From: Deltaproteobacteria bacterium
GTDB taxonomy: Bacteria; Myxococcota_A; UBA9042; PHBI01; JACKFB01
Direction of reading: 5' to 3'
DNA: 64,000 bases
Assembly (NCBI GenBank): GCA_020632695.1
Contig: JACKFB010000009.1
Coordinates: 62,001-126,000 of the forward strand
The translations under genes and the position numbers were made by a program. Shown here one piece after another: positions 26,894-40,900 of this stretch; position 1 is the first letter of the stretch, and each line of letters begins with the position of its first letter. The notes beneath the pieces are model-generated. The model saw only the letters and a program-made list of their open reading frames with translations, searched no databases and was not told where the DNA came from.

Positions 26894-26911
26894 CCGGGGC
26901 GATGGCCGAGG

Positions 26912-27300
26912 GGCCGTGGCCGTGGCCGGGTCCGGGTCCGGGTCCGGGTCCGGGTCCGGGTCCGAGTCCGGGTCCGGGTCCGAGTCCGAGTCCGGGTCCT
27001 CCGCGTCTGAGTCCGAGTCCGGTTCTGAGTCCTGGGGAGCCGGGTCGGGGCTGGTCTGAGTCCGCGGCCGAGTCCGGGTCCGCGGCCGGTTCCGAGTCCG
27101 TGGCCGTGGCCGTGGCCGGTTCCGGGGCCGTGACCGTGACCGTGGCCGTGGCCGAGTCCGGATCCGCGGCCGAGTCCGGTTCCGAGTCCGGTTCCGAGTC
27201 CGCGGCCGGTTCCGAGTCCGTGGCCGGTTCCGAGTCCGTGGCCGGATCCGAGCCCGCGGCCGGGTCCGTGGCCGGTTCCGAGTCCGCGGCGATGTCCGGG
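26912..27300. repeat. Hexanucleotide array 2 (GGCCGT/GGGTCC/GAGTCC family)
   Basis: Begins with two GGCCGT units, then runs of GGGTCC and GAGTCC, then a degenerate period-6 stretch mixing GGTTCC, GGCCGA and GTGGCC. It lies on the 5' side of the first four-helix-bundle gene. No coding sequence is supported. Confidence 0.8.
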
Positions 27301-27580
<280 letters not shown>

Positions 27581-27627
27581 CTCCTGGTGGGCGGCGGCGG
27601 CCTCGCTGACTGCCGCCGCCGCTCGCG

Positions 27628-27972
27628 CTAGCGCCGCGGGTGGATCATCCGCCACGTCATCGCCTTGACCCGGTCCAGCAGCTCCAGCACCTCCGCTCCG
27701 GCGGCCTCGGGCACCGCTCCGGCGCCGACCATCAGCTCCAGCGCCATCGACGCCTCCCGCGCGCTCCCGTAGGCGATGCGGTAGTGCTGCACCCGGTCGC
27801 GTCCGAAGCGCCCCGAGCCCTCGGCCAGGTTCAGCGCCGTCGACGCTCCCGCCCGGGTCGCCTGGTCGCCCAAGCCCCGGAACGAAGGCGGCAACCCCCG
27901 CGCCAACCCGAAGAGCCCCACCGCCGCCCGCGCCGCCACCCGCTCCGCGTCCATCCCCGACTCGCCAACCAT
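27628..27972 (-). CDS. Four-helix-bundle protein (S23/IVP, Avd-like), copy 2
   Basis: The product is identical to copy 1 over 111 of the first 112 residues or better; the only difference I find is near the end (HPRR instead of HRRR). At the DNA level two further changes are silent. The start codon, Shine-Dalgarno sequence and upstream 161-bp inverted repeat are all conserved. Retention of an intact, nearly identical frame in both copies suggests recent duplication or gene conversion with selection on the protein. As for copy 1, the family points to nucleic-acid binding, while the cellular role is unknown. Confidence 0.85.
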   Translation of the reverse strand: MVGESGMDAERVAARAAVGLFGLARGLPPSFRGLGDQATRAGASTALNLAEGSGRFGRDRVQHYRIAYGSAREASMALELMVGAGAVPEAAGAEVLELLDRVKAMTWRMIHPRR

Positions 27973-27979
27973 CTCTCGC

Positions 27980-28140
27980 CTCCAGGGCCGCCAGTTGAGC
28001 CCCCACCACCAGCCGCTTCGGCGCTGGGCCGTCAGGGACGGCCGCAGGCCGCCGCGAAGCGGCCGAGGAGCGAAGCGACGCAGGTCCTTGACGGCCCAGC
28101 GCCGAAGTGGCGACACCCACCTCAACTGGCGGCCCTGGAG
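27980..28140 (-). repeat. 161-bp inverted repeat upstream of four-helix-bundle gene, copy 2
   Basis: Corresponds base for base to the element before copy 1 (offset 1247): outer arms 27980-27999 and 28121-28140, inner arms 28016-28039 and 28084-28107. Both arms and the loop are preserved although the adjacent arrays have changed length. Confidence 0.85.
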
Positions 28141-28158
28141 CGGGGGCGATGGCCGACG

Positions 28159-28540
28159 GGCCGTGGCCGTGGCCGTGGCCGTGGCCGTGGCCGTGGCCGG
28201 GTCCGGGTCCGGGTCCGGGTCCGGGTCCGAGTCCGAGTCCGGGTCCGGGTCGAGTCTGGGCCCTGGTTCCTGAGTCCGCGGCCGAGGCCGAGTCCGCCGC
28301 GGCTGGAGTCCGGGTCCGAGTCCGGTTCCGAGTCCGAGTCCGGTTCGAGTCCGTGGCGGGTGGCCGTGGTCCGGAGTCTGCCGAGTGGCCGGTCCGGGTC
28401 AGTCGGTTCCGAGTCCGGTTCCGGTCTGGCCGGTTCCGAGTCCGTGGCCGGTTCCGGGAGTCCGCGGCCGGATCCGGAGTCCGCGGCCGGGTCCGAGTCC
28501 GTTGCCGGTTCCGAGTCCGCGGCGCCGGTCGCCGGCGTGG
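28159..28540. repeat. Hexanucleotide array 4 (GGCCGT/GGGTCC/GAGTCC family)
   Basis: Six GGCCGT units followed by GGGTCC and GAGTCC runs and a degenerate period-6 stretch. It is the counterpart of array 2 with a different unit count and with several single-base losses that break the phase. Confidence 0.8.
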
Positions 28541-28570
28541 CTGTCGGTGCCGGTGCCCGAGCCTCAGCGG

Positions 28571-28970
<400 letters not shown>

Positions 28971-29042
28971 ATCCGCCCCCCGACATCCGCCGTCCGTCAC
29001 ACTCCCGTGTCCGCCTTCCGGACTCGCTCGCGCTCTGGCACC

Positions 29043-30053
29043 ATGCGACGCCTGATGCGTCGGACCGCGTTCCACTTCGTCTGCGTGCTCGCCCTGGCCG
29101 GGGTGGGGTGCCCTGCGGCGTCGGGTGGGGATTCTCATTCGCTGGGGGCTTCGGCGCTCTTCGAGGCGGTGGAGGGCGACTCGGGGTTGCGGCTGGTCGA
29201 GGTGGCCGGGCTCCGGGTTCCCGTCAACGCGGAGCTGCGCTTCTCGCCGGCCTGGTTCGATGGGCTGCTCCGGCCCACCGACGAGGCGCGGCGGCTGCAG
29301 ATCGTCGTCCGCGCTCGCCACCACGATGGCGCCTTCACCACCATCCCGCTGGGGCCCGTGCCGCCCGGGGATGGCGCCCGTTCGCTCGGGCCTCCGGACG
29401 CCGACGGGCGCCTCGTCGCCTCCCTCGACGGGCCCACCAGCGAGCCGCTGACCGCCCGGGACGTGATGACCCTGGAGGTGCTGGTGGCGACCGTGCCGGC
29501 CACCGCCGATGAGGCCGGCCCCATCGGGCGGGCGCGGCTGGGCGCCGCCGCGCTCTTCGACGCTCCCGCCGCCCGCGAGACGCGCCCCACGCTGCTCACC
29601 GCGCTGGAGGAGGGCACCCGGGCCGCCTCCGGTCGCCTCGAGCTGGCCCTCCGCTTCCCGGTCACCCTGGCCGACGCCGCGCCGCCCGGCGAGCGCGAGG
29701 TGACCCTGGTCGCGCTCGAGGCCGAACCATCGCCGCGCCGCGGCGCGTCCCCCGCCGATCTGGAGCGCCTCGATCGCGCCGACCACATCGTCGCCGCCCC
29801 CGGCACGCCGGTGACCCGCGCCGGCCTCCCGCTGGCCCGCCTCAGCGCCCTCGCGCTGCAGGTCGCCATCCTGGTCCCCGATCACACCCACCCGAGGCCG
29901 CGGCCGCCGCGGCCGCCCATCCGCCACCGCGGCGACCCGCGCCACGAGCGCTACTGGGAGGTTCCGCCCCAGCGCGACACGACCTGGCTGTCCCCGCCCC
30001 GTGCTTCTCGCTACCGGCACGTCGCCGCGTCTGTTATAGGGACCGCGCCCTGA
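29043..30053 (+). CDS. Predicted lipoprotein of unknown function
   Basis: A 336-residue protein with a basic start (RRLMRRT), a hydrophobic segment and a lipobox ending AGVGC at about residue 23, so it is probably lipid-anchored in the envelope. The mature part has beta-strand-like stretches (LRFSPAWFDGLLRPTDEARRLQI, shared spacing with ALRFPVTL) and an Arg/His/Pro-rich C-terminus. I recognise no family. It ends 16 bases before purS in the same direction, so it may be co-transcribed with the purine genes. A TATA-rich stretch near its end could instead be a purS promoter. Its upstream side is the hexanucleotide array. Confidence 0.7.
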   Translation: MRRLMRRTAFHFVCVLALAGVGCPAASGGDSHSLGASALFEAVEGDSGLRLVEVAGLRVPVNAELRFSPAWFDGLLRPTDEARRLQIVVRARHHDGAFTTIPLGPVPPGDGARSLGPPDADGRLVASLDGPTSEPLTARDVMTLEVLVATVPATADEAGPIGRARLGAAALFDAPAARETRPTLLTALEEGTRAASGRLELALRFPVTLADAAPPGEREVTLVALEAEPSPRRGASPADLERLDRADHIVAAPGTPVTRAGLPLARLSALALQVAILVPDHTHPRPRPPRPPIRHRGDPRHERYWEVPPQRDTTWLSPPRASRYRHVAASVIGTAP

Positions 30054-30069
30054 GGCGGAGGAGGCGGAG

Positions 30070-30333
30070 ATGGCGTTCCTGGCCCGCATCTACGTGACCC
30101 CGCGCGCCGACGTGCTGGACCCCCAAGGCAACGCAGTCGCCCACGGGCTGCACAGCCTGGGCTTCGGCGAGGTCACCGAGGTGCGCATCGGTCGGTATCT
30201 CGAGGTGCGCATCGGCGGCAGCGATCGCGCCGCGGCCACCGAGCAGGTCACCGCGATGTGCGAGCGCCTGCTCGCCAACACGGTGGTCGAGGACTTCCGC
30301 TTCGAGCTCGACGCGCTGGCGAGCGACCGATGA
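30070..30333 (+). CDS. purS: Phosphoribosylformylglycinamidine synthase subunit PurS
   Basis: An 87-residue small subunit of the FGAM synthase complex, de novo purine synthesis step 4. The pattern ARIYVTPRADVLDPQGNAV, then a Gly-rich turn and VRIGRYLEV, is that of PurS, which forms dimers bridging PurQ and PurL. A strong purine-rich ribosome-binding site (GGAGGAGGCGGAG) precedes the ATG. Its stop overlaps the purQ start (ATGA). Confidence 0.92.
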   Translation: MAFLARIYVTPRADVLDPQGNAVAHGLHSLGFGEVTEVRIGRYLEVRIGGSDRAAATEQVTAMCERLLANTVVEDFRFELDALASDR

Positions 30334-31045
30334 AGGCCGCGGTCGTCGTCCTGCCGGGCTCGAACTGCGATCACGACTGCCTGCACGTGCTGCGCGACGT
30401 CCTCGGCGTCGACGCGCGCTTCGTCTGGCACAAGGAGCGCGAGCTGCCGCCGGTGGATCTGGTGGTACTGCCCGGCGGCTTCAGCTACGGCGACGCTCTC
30501 CGCGCCGGCGCCATCGCGCGCTTCGCCCCGATCATGGAGGCGGTCGCCGCCCACGCCCGCCGCGGCGCGTTGGTGTTCGGCATCTGCAACGGCTTCCAGA
30601 TCCTCGCCGAGGCGGGGCTTCTGCCCGGGGCGCTGCTGCGCAACCGCGACCAGCACTTCGTGTGCCAGGACGTGCGCCTGCAGGTCGAGCACGTCGAGTC
30701 GGCGCTGACCCGCACCACGGGGGGCCGTCACATCCTGACGATGCCCGTGGCCCACGGCGAGGGGCGCTACCACATCGACGCCGAGGGCCTGCGCCGCATG
30801 GAGGGGCAGGGGCAGGTGCTGCTGCGCTACCTGGAGGACGACGATCGGGTGGGCGAGGTGGCCGGCATCAACGGCTCGCTGGCGGGCATCGCCGGCATCA
30901 TGAACGCCGAGGGCAACGTGTTCGGGATGATGCCGCACCCGGAGCGGGCCGCCGAGCCGCTGGTCGGCGGGCCCGCGCACGGCGGCTCCAACACGGACGG
31001 GCGGCTCCTCTTCGAGGGGCTGCTCCACGACGCGGAGAGCGCGCG

Positions 31046-31049
<4 letters not shown>
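30330..31049 (+). CDS. purQ: Phosphoribosylformylglycinamidine synthase subunit PurQ (glutaminase)
   Basis: A 239-residue class I glutamine amidotransferase that supplies ammonia to PurL. The nucleophile elbow FGICNGFQ holds the catalytic Cys, and the His/Glu pair is in MMPHPE. The GGFSYGD motif near residue 50 is characteristic of PurQ. The start overlaps purS and the stop overlaps purL, giving tight translational coupling of the three subunits. Confidence 0.95.
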
Positions 31050-33319
<2,270 letters not shown>

Positions 33320-33324
33320 ACGGC

Positions 33325-34707
33325 ATGTGCGGAGTCTTCGGGGTCTGGAATCACGGCGAGGCCTCCAACATCACCTACCTGGGGCTGCACGGGCTGCAGC
33401 ACCGCGGGCAGGAGAGCGCCGGCATCGTCAGCAGCCATGACTCCCAGCTCGTCAGCTACCGGCGCATGGGGCGCGTCGCCGAGGTCTTCGACTCCAAGGC
33501 CATCGCCGCCCTGCCGGGCACCTCGGCCATCGGCCACGTGCGCTACTCCACGGCCGGGATGAGCATCCAGAAGAACGCGCAGCCCTTCGCGGTGGAGTTC
33601 AAGGGCGCGTCCCTGGCCATCGCCCACAACGGCAACCTCACCAACGCCGTCACGCTGCGGCGCCGCCTCGAGGACGAGGGGGCGCTCTTCCACACCACCA
33701 TGGACACGGAGATCTTCGTCCACCTGCTGGCCCGGTCCAAGCGCGAGACCCTGGTCGAGCGGATGCGCGAGGCGATGGACATCGTCGAGGGCGCCTACAG
33801 CCTGCTGATCCTGACGCCCGATCAGCTCCTGGCCGTGCGCGACCCCCACGGCTTCCGGCCCCTGGTGCTCGGCGAGCTCGGCGACGGTCACGTGCTCTCG
33901 AGCGAGAGCTGCAGCCTGCGGCTGGTCGACGCCACCCCGGTGCGCGAGATCGAGCCGGGCGAGATGCTGATCTTCGATGCCCAGGGCATGCGCTCGATCC
34001 GGCGCTCGGCCCCGGCGCCGCGCTACGCCTGCATCTTCGAGCACATCTACTTCGCCCGGCCCGACTCGCAGATCTTCGGCGAGGATGTCTACGGCGTGCG
34101 CAAGGAGAGCGGCCGGCGGCTGGCCGTCGAGGCGCCCGCCCCCGGCGCCGAGGTGGTCATCCCGGTGCCCGACAGCGGCAACGCGGCGGCCCTGGGCTTC
34201 GCGCAGGAGGCCGGGCTGCCCTTCGAGCAGGGGCTCATCCGCAGCCACTATGCCGGGCGCACCTTCATCGAGCCGGCCCAGTCGATCCGCCACTTCGGCG
34301 TGAAGCTCAAGCTGAGCCCGGTCGAGTCGGTGATCCGCGACCGCTCGGTGGTGGTGATCGACGACAGCCTGGTGCGCGGCACCACGAGCCGGAAGATCGT
34401 CCGCATGTTGCGCGACGCCGGCGCCCGCGAGGTGCACATGCGCATCGCCTGCCCGCCGACCACGCACTCGTGCTTCTACGGCATCGACACCCCCGACCGG
34501 GCCGAGCTCATCGCCGCCAACAAGTCCACCGCCGAGATCGCCGAGTTCCTGGGCGCCGACAGCCTCTCCTACCTCAGCCTCGACGGCCTCCACGCCAGCG
34601 TGAAGGGCCACGGAGGCGGGTACTGCAGCGCCTGCTTCACCGGTCGGTATCCCATCCGGGTGCCGGAGGAGAGCGCCCCGGCGGCGCGGCTCTCCGAGCA
34701 CGAGTAG
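33325..34707 (+). CDS. purF: Amidophosphoribosyltransferase PurF, Fe-S type
   Basis: A 460-residue enzyme making phosphoribosylamine from PRPP and glutamine, the first step of purine synthesis. The start MCGVFG places the Cys nucleophile at residue 2, exposed after Met removal. The PRPP loop VVVIDDSLVRGTTS lies near residue 345. Cysteines at PRYACIF, RIACPP and YCSACF match the positions that carry a 4Fe-4S cluster in the Bacillus-type enzyme. It begins six bases after purL. No other pur gene follows; the next gene is an unrelated surface protein. Confidence 0.94.
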   Translation: MCGVFGVWNHGEASNITYLGLHGLQHRGQESAGIVSSHDSQLVSYRRMGRVAEVFDSKAIAALPGTSAIGHVRYSTAGMSIQKNAQPFAVEFKGASLAIAHNGNLTNAVTLRRRLEDEGALFHTTMDTEIFVHLLARSKRETLVERMREAMDIVEGAYSLLILTPDQLLAVRDPHGFRPLVLGELGDGHVLSSESCSLRLVDATPVREIEPGEMLIFDAQGMRSIRRSAPAPRYACIFEHIYFARPDSQIFGEDVYGVRKESGRRLAVEAPAPGAEVVIPVPDSGNAAALGFAQEAGLPFEQGLIRSHYAGRTFIEPAQSIRHFGVKLKLSPVESVIRDRSVVVIDDSLVRGTTSRKIVRMLRDAGAREVHMRIACPPTTHSCFYGIDTPDRAELIAANKSTAEIAEFLGADSLSYLSLDGLHASVKGHGGGYCSACFTGRYPIRVPEESAPAARLSEHE

Positions 34708-34911
34708 GAAGATGGTCCCGCGTTCTCCCGTCGCCTGACCGGCTCCCGTGCCCCCAGGCGCTGCCGGGCCTCGGTTTCATGCCGAGAGCGTGCGCCCTCC
34801 GCGCGAAAGCGCCTGAAAACACGTCGCTGGCGCCAGGATCGGTCCGAACGTGGGAGCACCTTCCAGGCTCCCGCGCCGCCCCGACCCCCTCGAAGGCCGA
34901 TGACGCGGCCT

Positions 34912-34940
34912 TTCATCGTGCGCCGTTACGGGCCTACAAT
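34912..34940 (+). promoter_or_regulatory. Candidate promoter of the giant repeat/OmpA gene
   Basis: TTCATC (34912-34917) and TACAAT (34935-34940) are 17 bases apart, about 40 bases before the start codon. The -10 box matches five of six positions. The segment resembles the candidate at 9492-9520. Confidence 0.42.
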
Positions 34941-34982
34941 GGCCGCGTCTCAGGGTGTGCAGGGTGCGACAGTGGGGGTTGG

Positions 34983-37900
34983 ATGGGTGCGTACCATCGG
35001 GGGGGGCGAGGGGCGAGCCGCCGTGCGTTCCAGCTAGCGTTGTGCCTCGGCGCGATGGCCAAGCTCCTGACCGTGGTCTCCCCGGCCTGGGCTGGTGTCG
35101 GCGGCTGTATCGTCGACGGCGAGTGCGACGACGGGGATCCGTGCAACGGCCTCGAGACCTGCGTGGCCTCCAACTGCGTCGCGGGCGTAGGGACCGCCGC
35201 GGTCTGCGGCGACGGCATCTACTGTCCGGCCGATGAGGAGTGCGAGGACGGCCTCGCGCAGGACGGCGACGGGTGCTCCTCGAGCTGCCAGCTCGAGCCG
35301 GGCTTCACCTGCACCACCGACGGGCTCACCACGTGCGTGGCGAGCTGCGGCACCGACTTCGGGTTCGACTCGGGCGCCATGGGCTGGACGCTGGACACCG
35401 GCGAGGAGGACTTCGCCCCGATCCCGGCCGACGCGGGCGGCGGGGCCTCGCTCCAGGCCGACTTCCGACCGGCCCTGGCGGTCGGCGAGACGGCGGTGGC
35501 CAGGACGCGGGTGGCCATCCCGGCGGTCTCCGACGCGCCGCAGCCCGAGCTGGCCATCCACTACCGCCTCGAGGGCAACGGCGTCGACGACTGCATGGCC
35601 GTCTTCCTCAACGGCGACGGCTCGACCACCACCGGGGAGATCTTCGCCACCTGCACGCCGACCGCGAGCAGCGTCATGGAGAAGGACGCCGACGGCTTCG
35701 ACGTGGCGCGGCTGGACCTGCTGGCATCGGCAGGGATCCGCCGCTACGTGGTCATCGCGCTCTTCTCGCCCCAGACGCCGGGCGGGCCCGAGGCGCCGGG
35801 CGGCGACGGTGTGCTGCGCGTCGCGCGGGTCAGCGTGGCGGGCGACGTGGACCGCGACGACAGCTTCGAGTTCGCCAGCCAGGCGAGCTGCGACCGCTGC
35901 GTGGATCTGGACGGCGACGGCTACGGCCGGGTCACCAGCGACGACCCGACCACCTGCGCCGCCGGCCCCGACATCGACTGCAAGGACGACCAGATCGCCG
36001 TGTTCCCAGGCGCCGACGAGGTCTGCGCCGGCGGCGTGGACGACGACTGCGACGGGTTCACCGACCTGGCCGACCCCAACTGCGACGAGGACTGCGCCGA
36101 CGGCCTCGACAACGGCGGCAACGGCGCGGCCGACTGCGCGGACGCCGGCTGCGCCGCGGACCCCTTCTGCGATCCCTGCAGCATGGACTGGTCCTTCGAG
36201 ACGGGGCCTGGGACCTGGGACAGCGACGCGCAGGGGCTGTGGATCTACGACGCCGCCAGCGGCTCGTGGCAGACCAACGGCCCGGCCAACGTGGACCAGG
36301 GGCCGAACCCCAACAACGGTGGCGCGCCGGGGGGCATCTACTTCGGCCGCCTCGAGGCCACCATCGCCGTGCCCTCGGTGGTGGACGGCGGGCCATCGCC
36401 GGCGCTGCAGGTCAGCTTCATCCACGAGGGCGACGCCACCCCCAGCGGCGACAAGTTCGCCGTCTGCATCAACGCGCCCACCTGTCGCTTCAACACGCCG
36501 GGCATCTTCCTGCTGGCGGCCACGCCGACCGGCGCCGAGGTGTCCGCCCAGGTGGACCTGACGCCCTACATCGGCCAGACCATCCAGGTCAGTCTGCTCT
36601 ACGACACCTTCGACAAGTTCCAGAACGACAACCCCGGCGTCACCGTCACGCGCGTGGTGGTGGCCAGCGACATGGACGGGGACGGGCTGGACGAAGGCTC
36701 CCACCCGAGCTGCGACCCGTGCTGGGATGGGGATCGCGACGGCTACGGCGGGCCGGGAAGCCCCGACCTGCTGGCCTGCGACGAGGTGGGCCTGGACTGC
36801 GAGGACGGCCCGGGCGGCTTCGCGGTGAACCCCGGGGCGGTGGAGACGCTCGCCGCCGACGTGTGCGGTGACGAGCTGGACAACGACTGCGACGGCAACA
36901 CCGACGGGGCCGACGACGGCTGCGGCGACGAGGACTGCGCCAACGGGGTCGACGACAACGGCGACGCCAGGACGGACTGCGCCGACGTCGAGTGCGTGGC
37001 CGACCCGTGGTGTCAGCCCTGCTCGAAGGGGCTGAGCTTCGACACGGGGCCGGGCGGCGTCGTGGTGACCTCGTCGGGGACCACCTCGGGGCAGCTCTTC
37101 CAGCACGGGACCAGCGTCGGCTTCGGCGCCACGGGCTTCGAGACCGTGCTCGACGGCGACGTCGACAGCGCCGGGTCGGGGAGGCTCATCGGCTGGCTGG
37201 CCCGCGACATCGCGGTGCCGGCCGACATGCTGGCGCCGCACCTGGAGCTGACCTACGCGCTGAGCGGCGAGGCGGCCACCGACAAGGACGTGCTGGGCGT
37301 GTGCTTCGGCGTGGACCCGGCGAGCTGCGACGCCTCGACGACCCTCGCCCACGCCTTCGCCACCGGCACCAACACCGCCGGCCTGGTCACGGCGACGATC
37401 CCGGTGCCGCCCGGCGCGAAGGGCACCACGCTGTCGGTGGTCGTCTTCTACGACACGGTGGACGGCGGGGCCAACGCGAACCCGGGGGCCTTCGTCGACA
37501 GCCTGCTCCTGGTGAGCGACGTCGACGAGGACGGGCAGGGCGAGCGCGCGAACGCGCTGTGTGACCACTGCATCGACATGGACGGGGACGGCTGGGGCGA
37601 CGCCACCCGGCCGGCGCCCTTCGGGGACACGGCGACCTGCGCCGGTGGCAAGACCGCGCCCGATTGCGACGACGACGACGGGGCCACCCACCCGGGCCAG
37701 GCGGAGATCTGCACCGATCAGAACGCCGGCAAGGACAACGACTGCAACGGCCTCTCCGACGTGCAGGAGCCGGGCTGCGCCCAGTGCGGCGACGGCACCA
37801 TCGGCTTCGGCGAGAGCTGCGACGACGGCGGCCAGGACCCCGGCGACGGCTGCTCGGCGACCTGCCAGGCCGAGCTCGGCGCCGTGCAGATCACCGAGAT

Positions 37901-40900
37901 CCACATCGCCAAGCCCAACGCCAGCCCGGGCGAGCAGTGGATCGAGCTCTTCAACGCGTCGGACTCGCCGGTGGACGTGGTCGACCTGGGCCTGTCGGTG
38001 ACCAACCTGGTGGGCGCCTCCCAGTCCTTCGTGCCCGGCGGCGGGTGCACCGTCGTCACCGGCGCGACGATCCCTCCCGACGGCTACTACGTCATCACCT
38101 TCGGCGCCCTGGACGGCACCGACGGGGTGGGCGCCGACGCGACCTGCACCTCGGCGTTCCAGATCTCGCCGGGCGGCGACCGCCTCAGCATCACCGAGTC
38201 GCTGGACGGCGGCGGAGTGGGGCTGCTGGACGTGGTCGACTTCTCGAACGGCTTCGGCTGCGAGCTCTCGCGCATGTCCACGGCCGACGGGCTGGGGCGC
38301 TCGCTCGTGCTCGTGTCGCCGCCCAGCGCCACGGAGCCGGCCAGCAAGAGCGTGCCGAGCGCGTGGTGCCTCGCCGGTCCCGCGGCGGCCTACGGGAACT
38401 CCGGCAAGAACCGGGGCACGCCCCACGCCTTCGGGGGATGCGCCGAGTTCGACTGCGACCTGAGCGACGACGACTGCGACGGCAGCACCGACGAGGAGCT
38501 GCTGAACACCGACGGCGACGGGCGCTGCGACGCCGTGGACTGCGCGCCGGCGGACCCGCTGTGCGCGGCCGACTGCAGCGACGGCGACGGGGACACGGTG
38601 CCCGACTGCGCCGACGGGTGCCTGGACGCGGACGGTGACGGCTACGGCGACCCCTCACCGGGCGTGCCGCCGGAGCTGGTCACCTGCATCGCGGCCGACT
38701 GCAACGACGGCGCGGGCGAGGTCAACCCGGCCGGCGTCGAGGACCCCAGCACCGGCGAGAGCTGCGCCGACGACCTGGACAACGACTGCGACGGGCACAC
38801 CGACTGCGGCGACAGCGCCTGCTTCGACGACCCCGGCTGCGCGGCCGAGGTCTGCGAGAGCGCCGCCGAGCTGGCCTGCGGCGACGCGGTCGTGGTGGAG
38901 CCTGTCGACGACGACTTCCCGTGCACCGGCGCCGCCATCGAGTTCGGCGCCGACGCCGCCCTCAGCTTCACCGCGCCGGCCACCGAGACCGTCACGGTGC
39001 GGCTGTCGAACGACGGGCTCAACCTCTACAAGGTGTTCGTGCTCGCGGGCGCCTGCGAGGACGGCGCCTGCGCCTCGCCGGTGACCAGCTTCGCCACCGG
39101 CTGCTCGACCGGCGGAAGCGGCACCCTCAGCGTCCAGCAGGGGGAGACCTACCACGTCATCGTCGACCAGATCGGCTCCTGCTCGGAGGGCACCGGCCCC
39201 GGCGCCACGGTGCGGCTCGGCTGCGGGGAGGTCTGCGAGGGCGGCGTCGACGACGACCTGGACGGGAAGACCGACTGCGCCGACTCCGACTGCGTGCTCT
39301 CGCCGCTCTGCGCCGACTCCGACTTCGATGACGACGGAGTGTCCAACGCCATCGAGCTGACGTGCAGCTTCAGCCCCTTCAACCCGCTGGAGACGCCGCC
39401 GCCCGACGACGCCCAGAACACCGACCTGGACGGGCTGCTCAACTGCGTGGACCCCGACGACGACGGCGACGGCACCCCCGACGTGGTCGAGATCGCCCAG
39501 TGCGCCTTGAATCCCAGCGCCAAGAACGACGAGCTCATCCACCCCGGCGCCGAGCGCATCTGCGGCGTGCTCGGCGTGGACGCGGACTGCAACGGCACCT
39601 TCGACATCTTCGAGGCCGTGTGCGGGGGCAAGGAGTTCGTCTGCAACGACCTGCTGGACAACGACGAGGACGGCGACTTCGACTGCGCCGACCCGGACTG
39701 CGTCGTCTCCAAGGCCTGCGCCACCCAGGACTTCGACTCCGACAGCATCCCCAACGGCTTCGAGATCGCCTGCGGCTCGGACGCGCTGGACCCCGGCAGC
39801 GTCCCGCCCGGCGTGCAGGCCCAGGACCTGGACGGCGACGATCAGCCCAACTGCGTGGACCTGGACGATGACGGCGACGGCTACGCCGACGTGCAGGAGC
39901 TGATCTGCGGCAGCAACCCGCTGTCGAGCGCCTCGGTGCCCACCGACACCGACGGCGACAGCCAGTGCGACGCGGCCGACAAGGACGACGACGCCGACGG
40001 CTACGACGATCTCCTGGAGTCGGCCTGCGGGTCCGACCCGCTCGATGCGCTGAGCACGCCGTTGGACGCCGCCCACGACCTGGACGGCGACGGGCTGTGC
40101 AACGCCCAGGACCCGGACGCCGACGGCGACGGCTGGTCCAACACCCTGGAGCAGACCTGCGGGACCAAGCCCTTCGACGTGGCGTCGAACCCGCCCTCGG
40201 CCGGCCTGGACGGCGACAACGATGGGCTCTGCGACGCGGTGGACGCCGACGACGACGGGGACTTCTGGAGCGACGACCGCGAGCTGCTCTGCGCCACCGA
40301 CCCGCACGACCCCTCGAGCGTGCCGCTGGACGCCGACGGCAACGGCCAGTGCGACGTGCTGGACCAGGACCAGGACGACGACGGCTGGCCCAACGGCATC
40401 GAGAACCTGTGCGGCACCGACCCGCTGGACCCCTCGTCCAATCCGGCGGCGCTGGGCCAGGACGCCGACGGCGACAAGGTCTGCGACGTGCTGGACTCCG
40501 ACGACGACGACGACGGCTGGAACGACGCGCTGGAGGACCAGTGCAAGACCGATCCGCTGGACGCGACCGACGTGCCGGTGGACACCGACGGCGACGGGCA
40601 GTGCAACTTCGTCGACGCCGACGACGACGCCGACGGGTGGCTGGACTCGGTCGAGGCGCTGTGCGGCACCGACCCGCTGGACGCGCTCAGCACGCCCGAG
40701 GACATCGACGGCGACGGGCTCTGCGACGCCATCGACGCCGACGCCGATCCCGACGGCGACGGGTGGACCACCGCCGAGGAGACCTTCTGCAAGACCGACC
40801 CGAAGGATCCGGCGAGCGTGCCGCTGGACACGGACTCGGACGGGCTCTGCGACAACCAGGACTCCGATCTGGATGGCGACGGCTGGTCCAACGCGGTGGA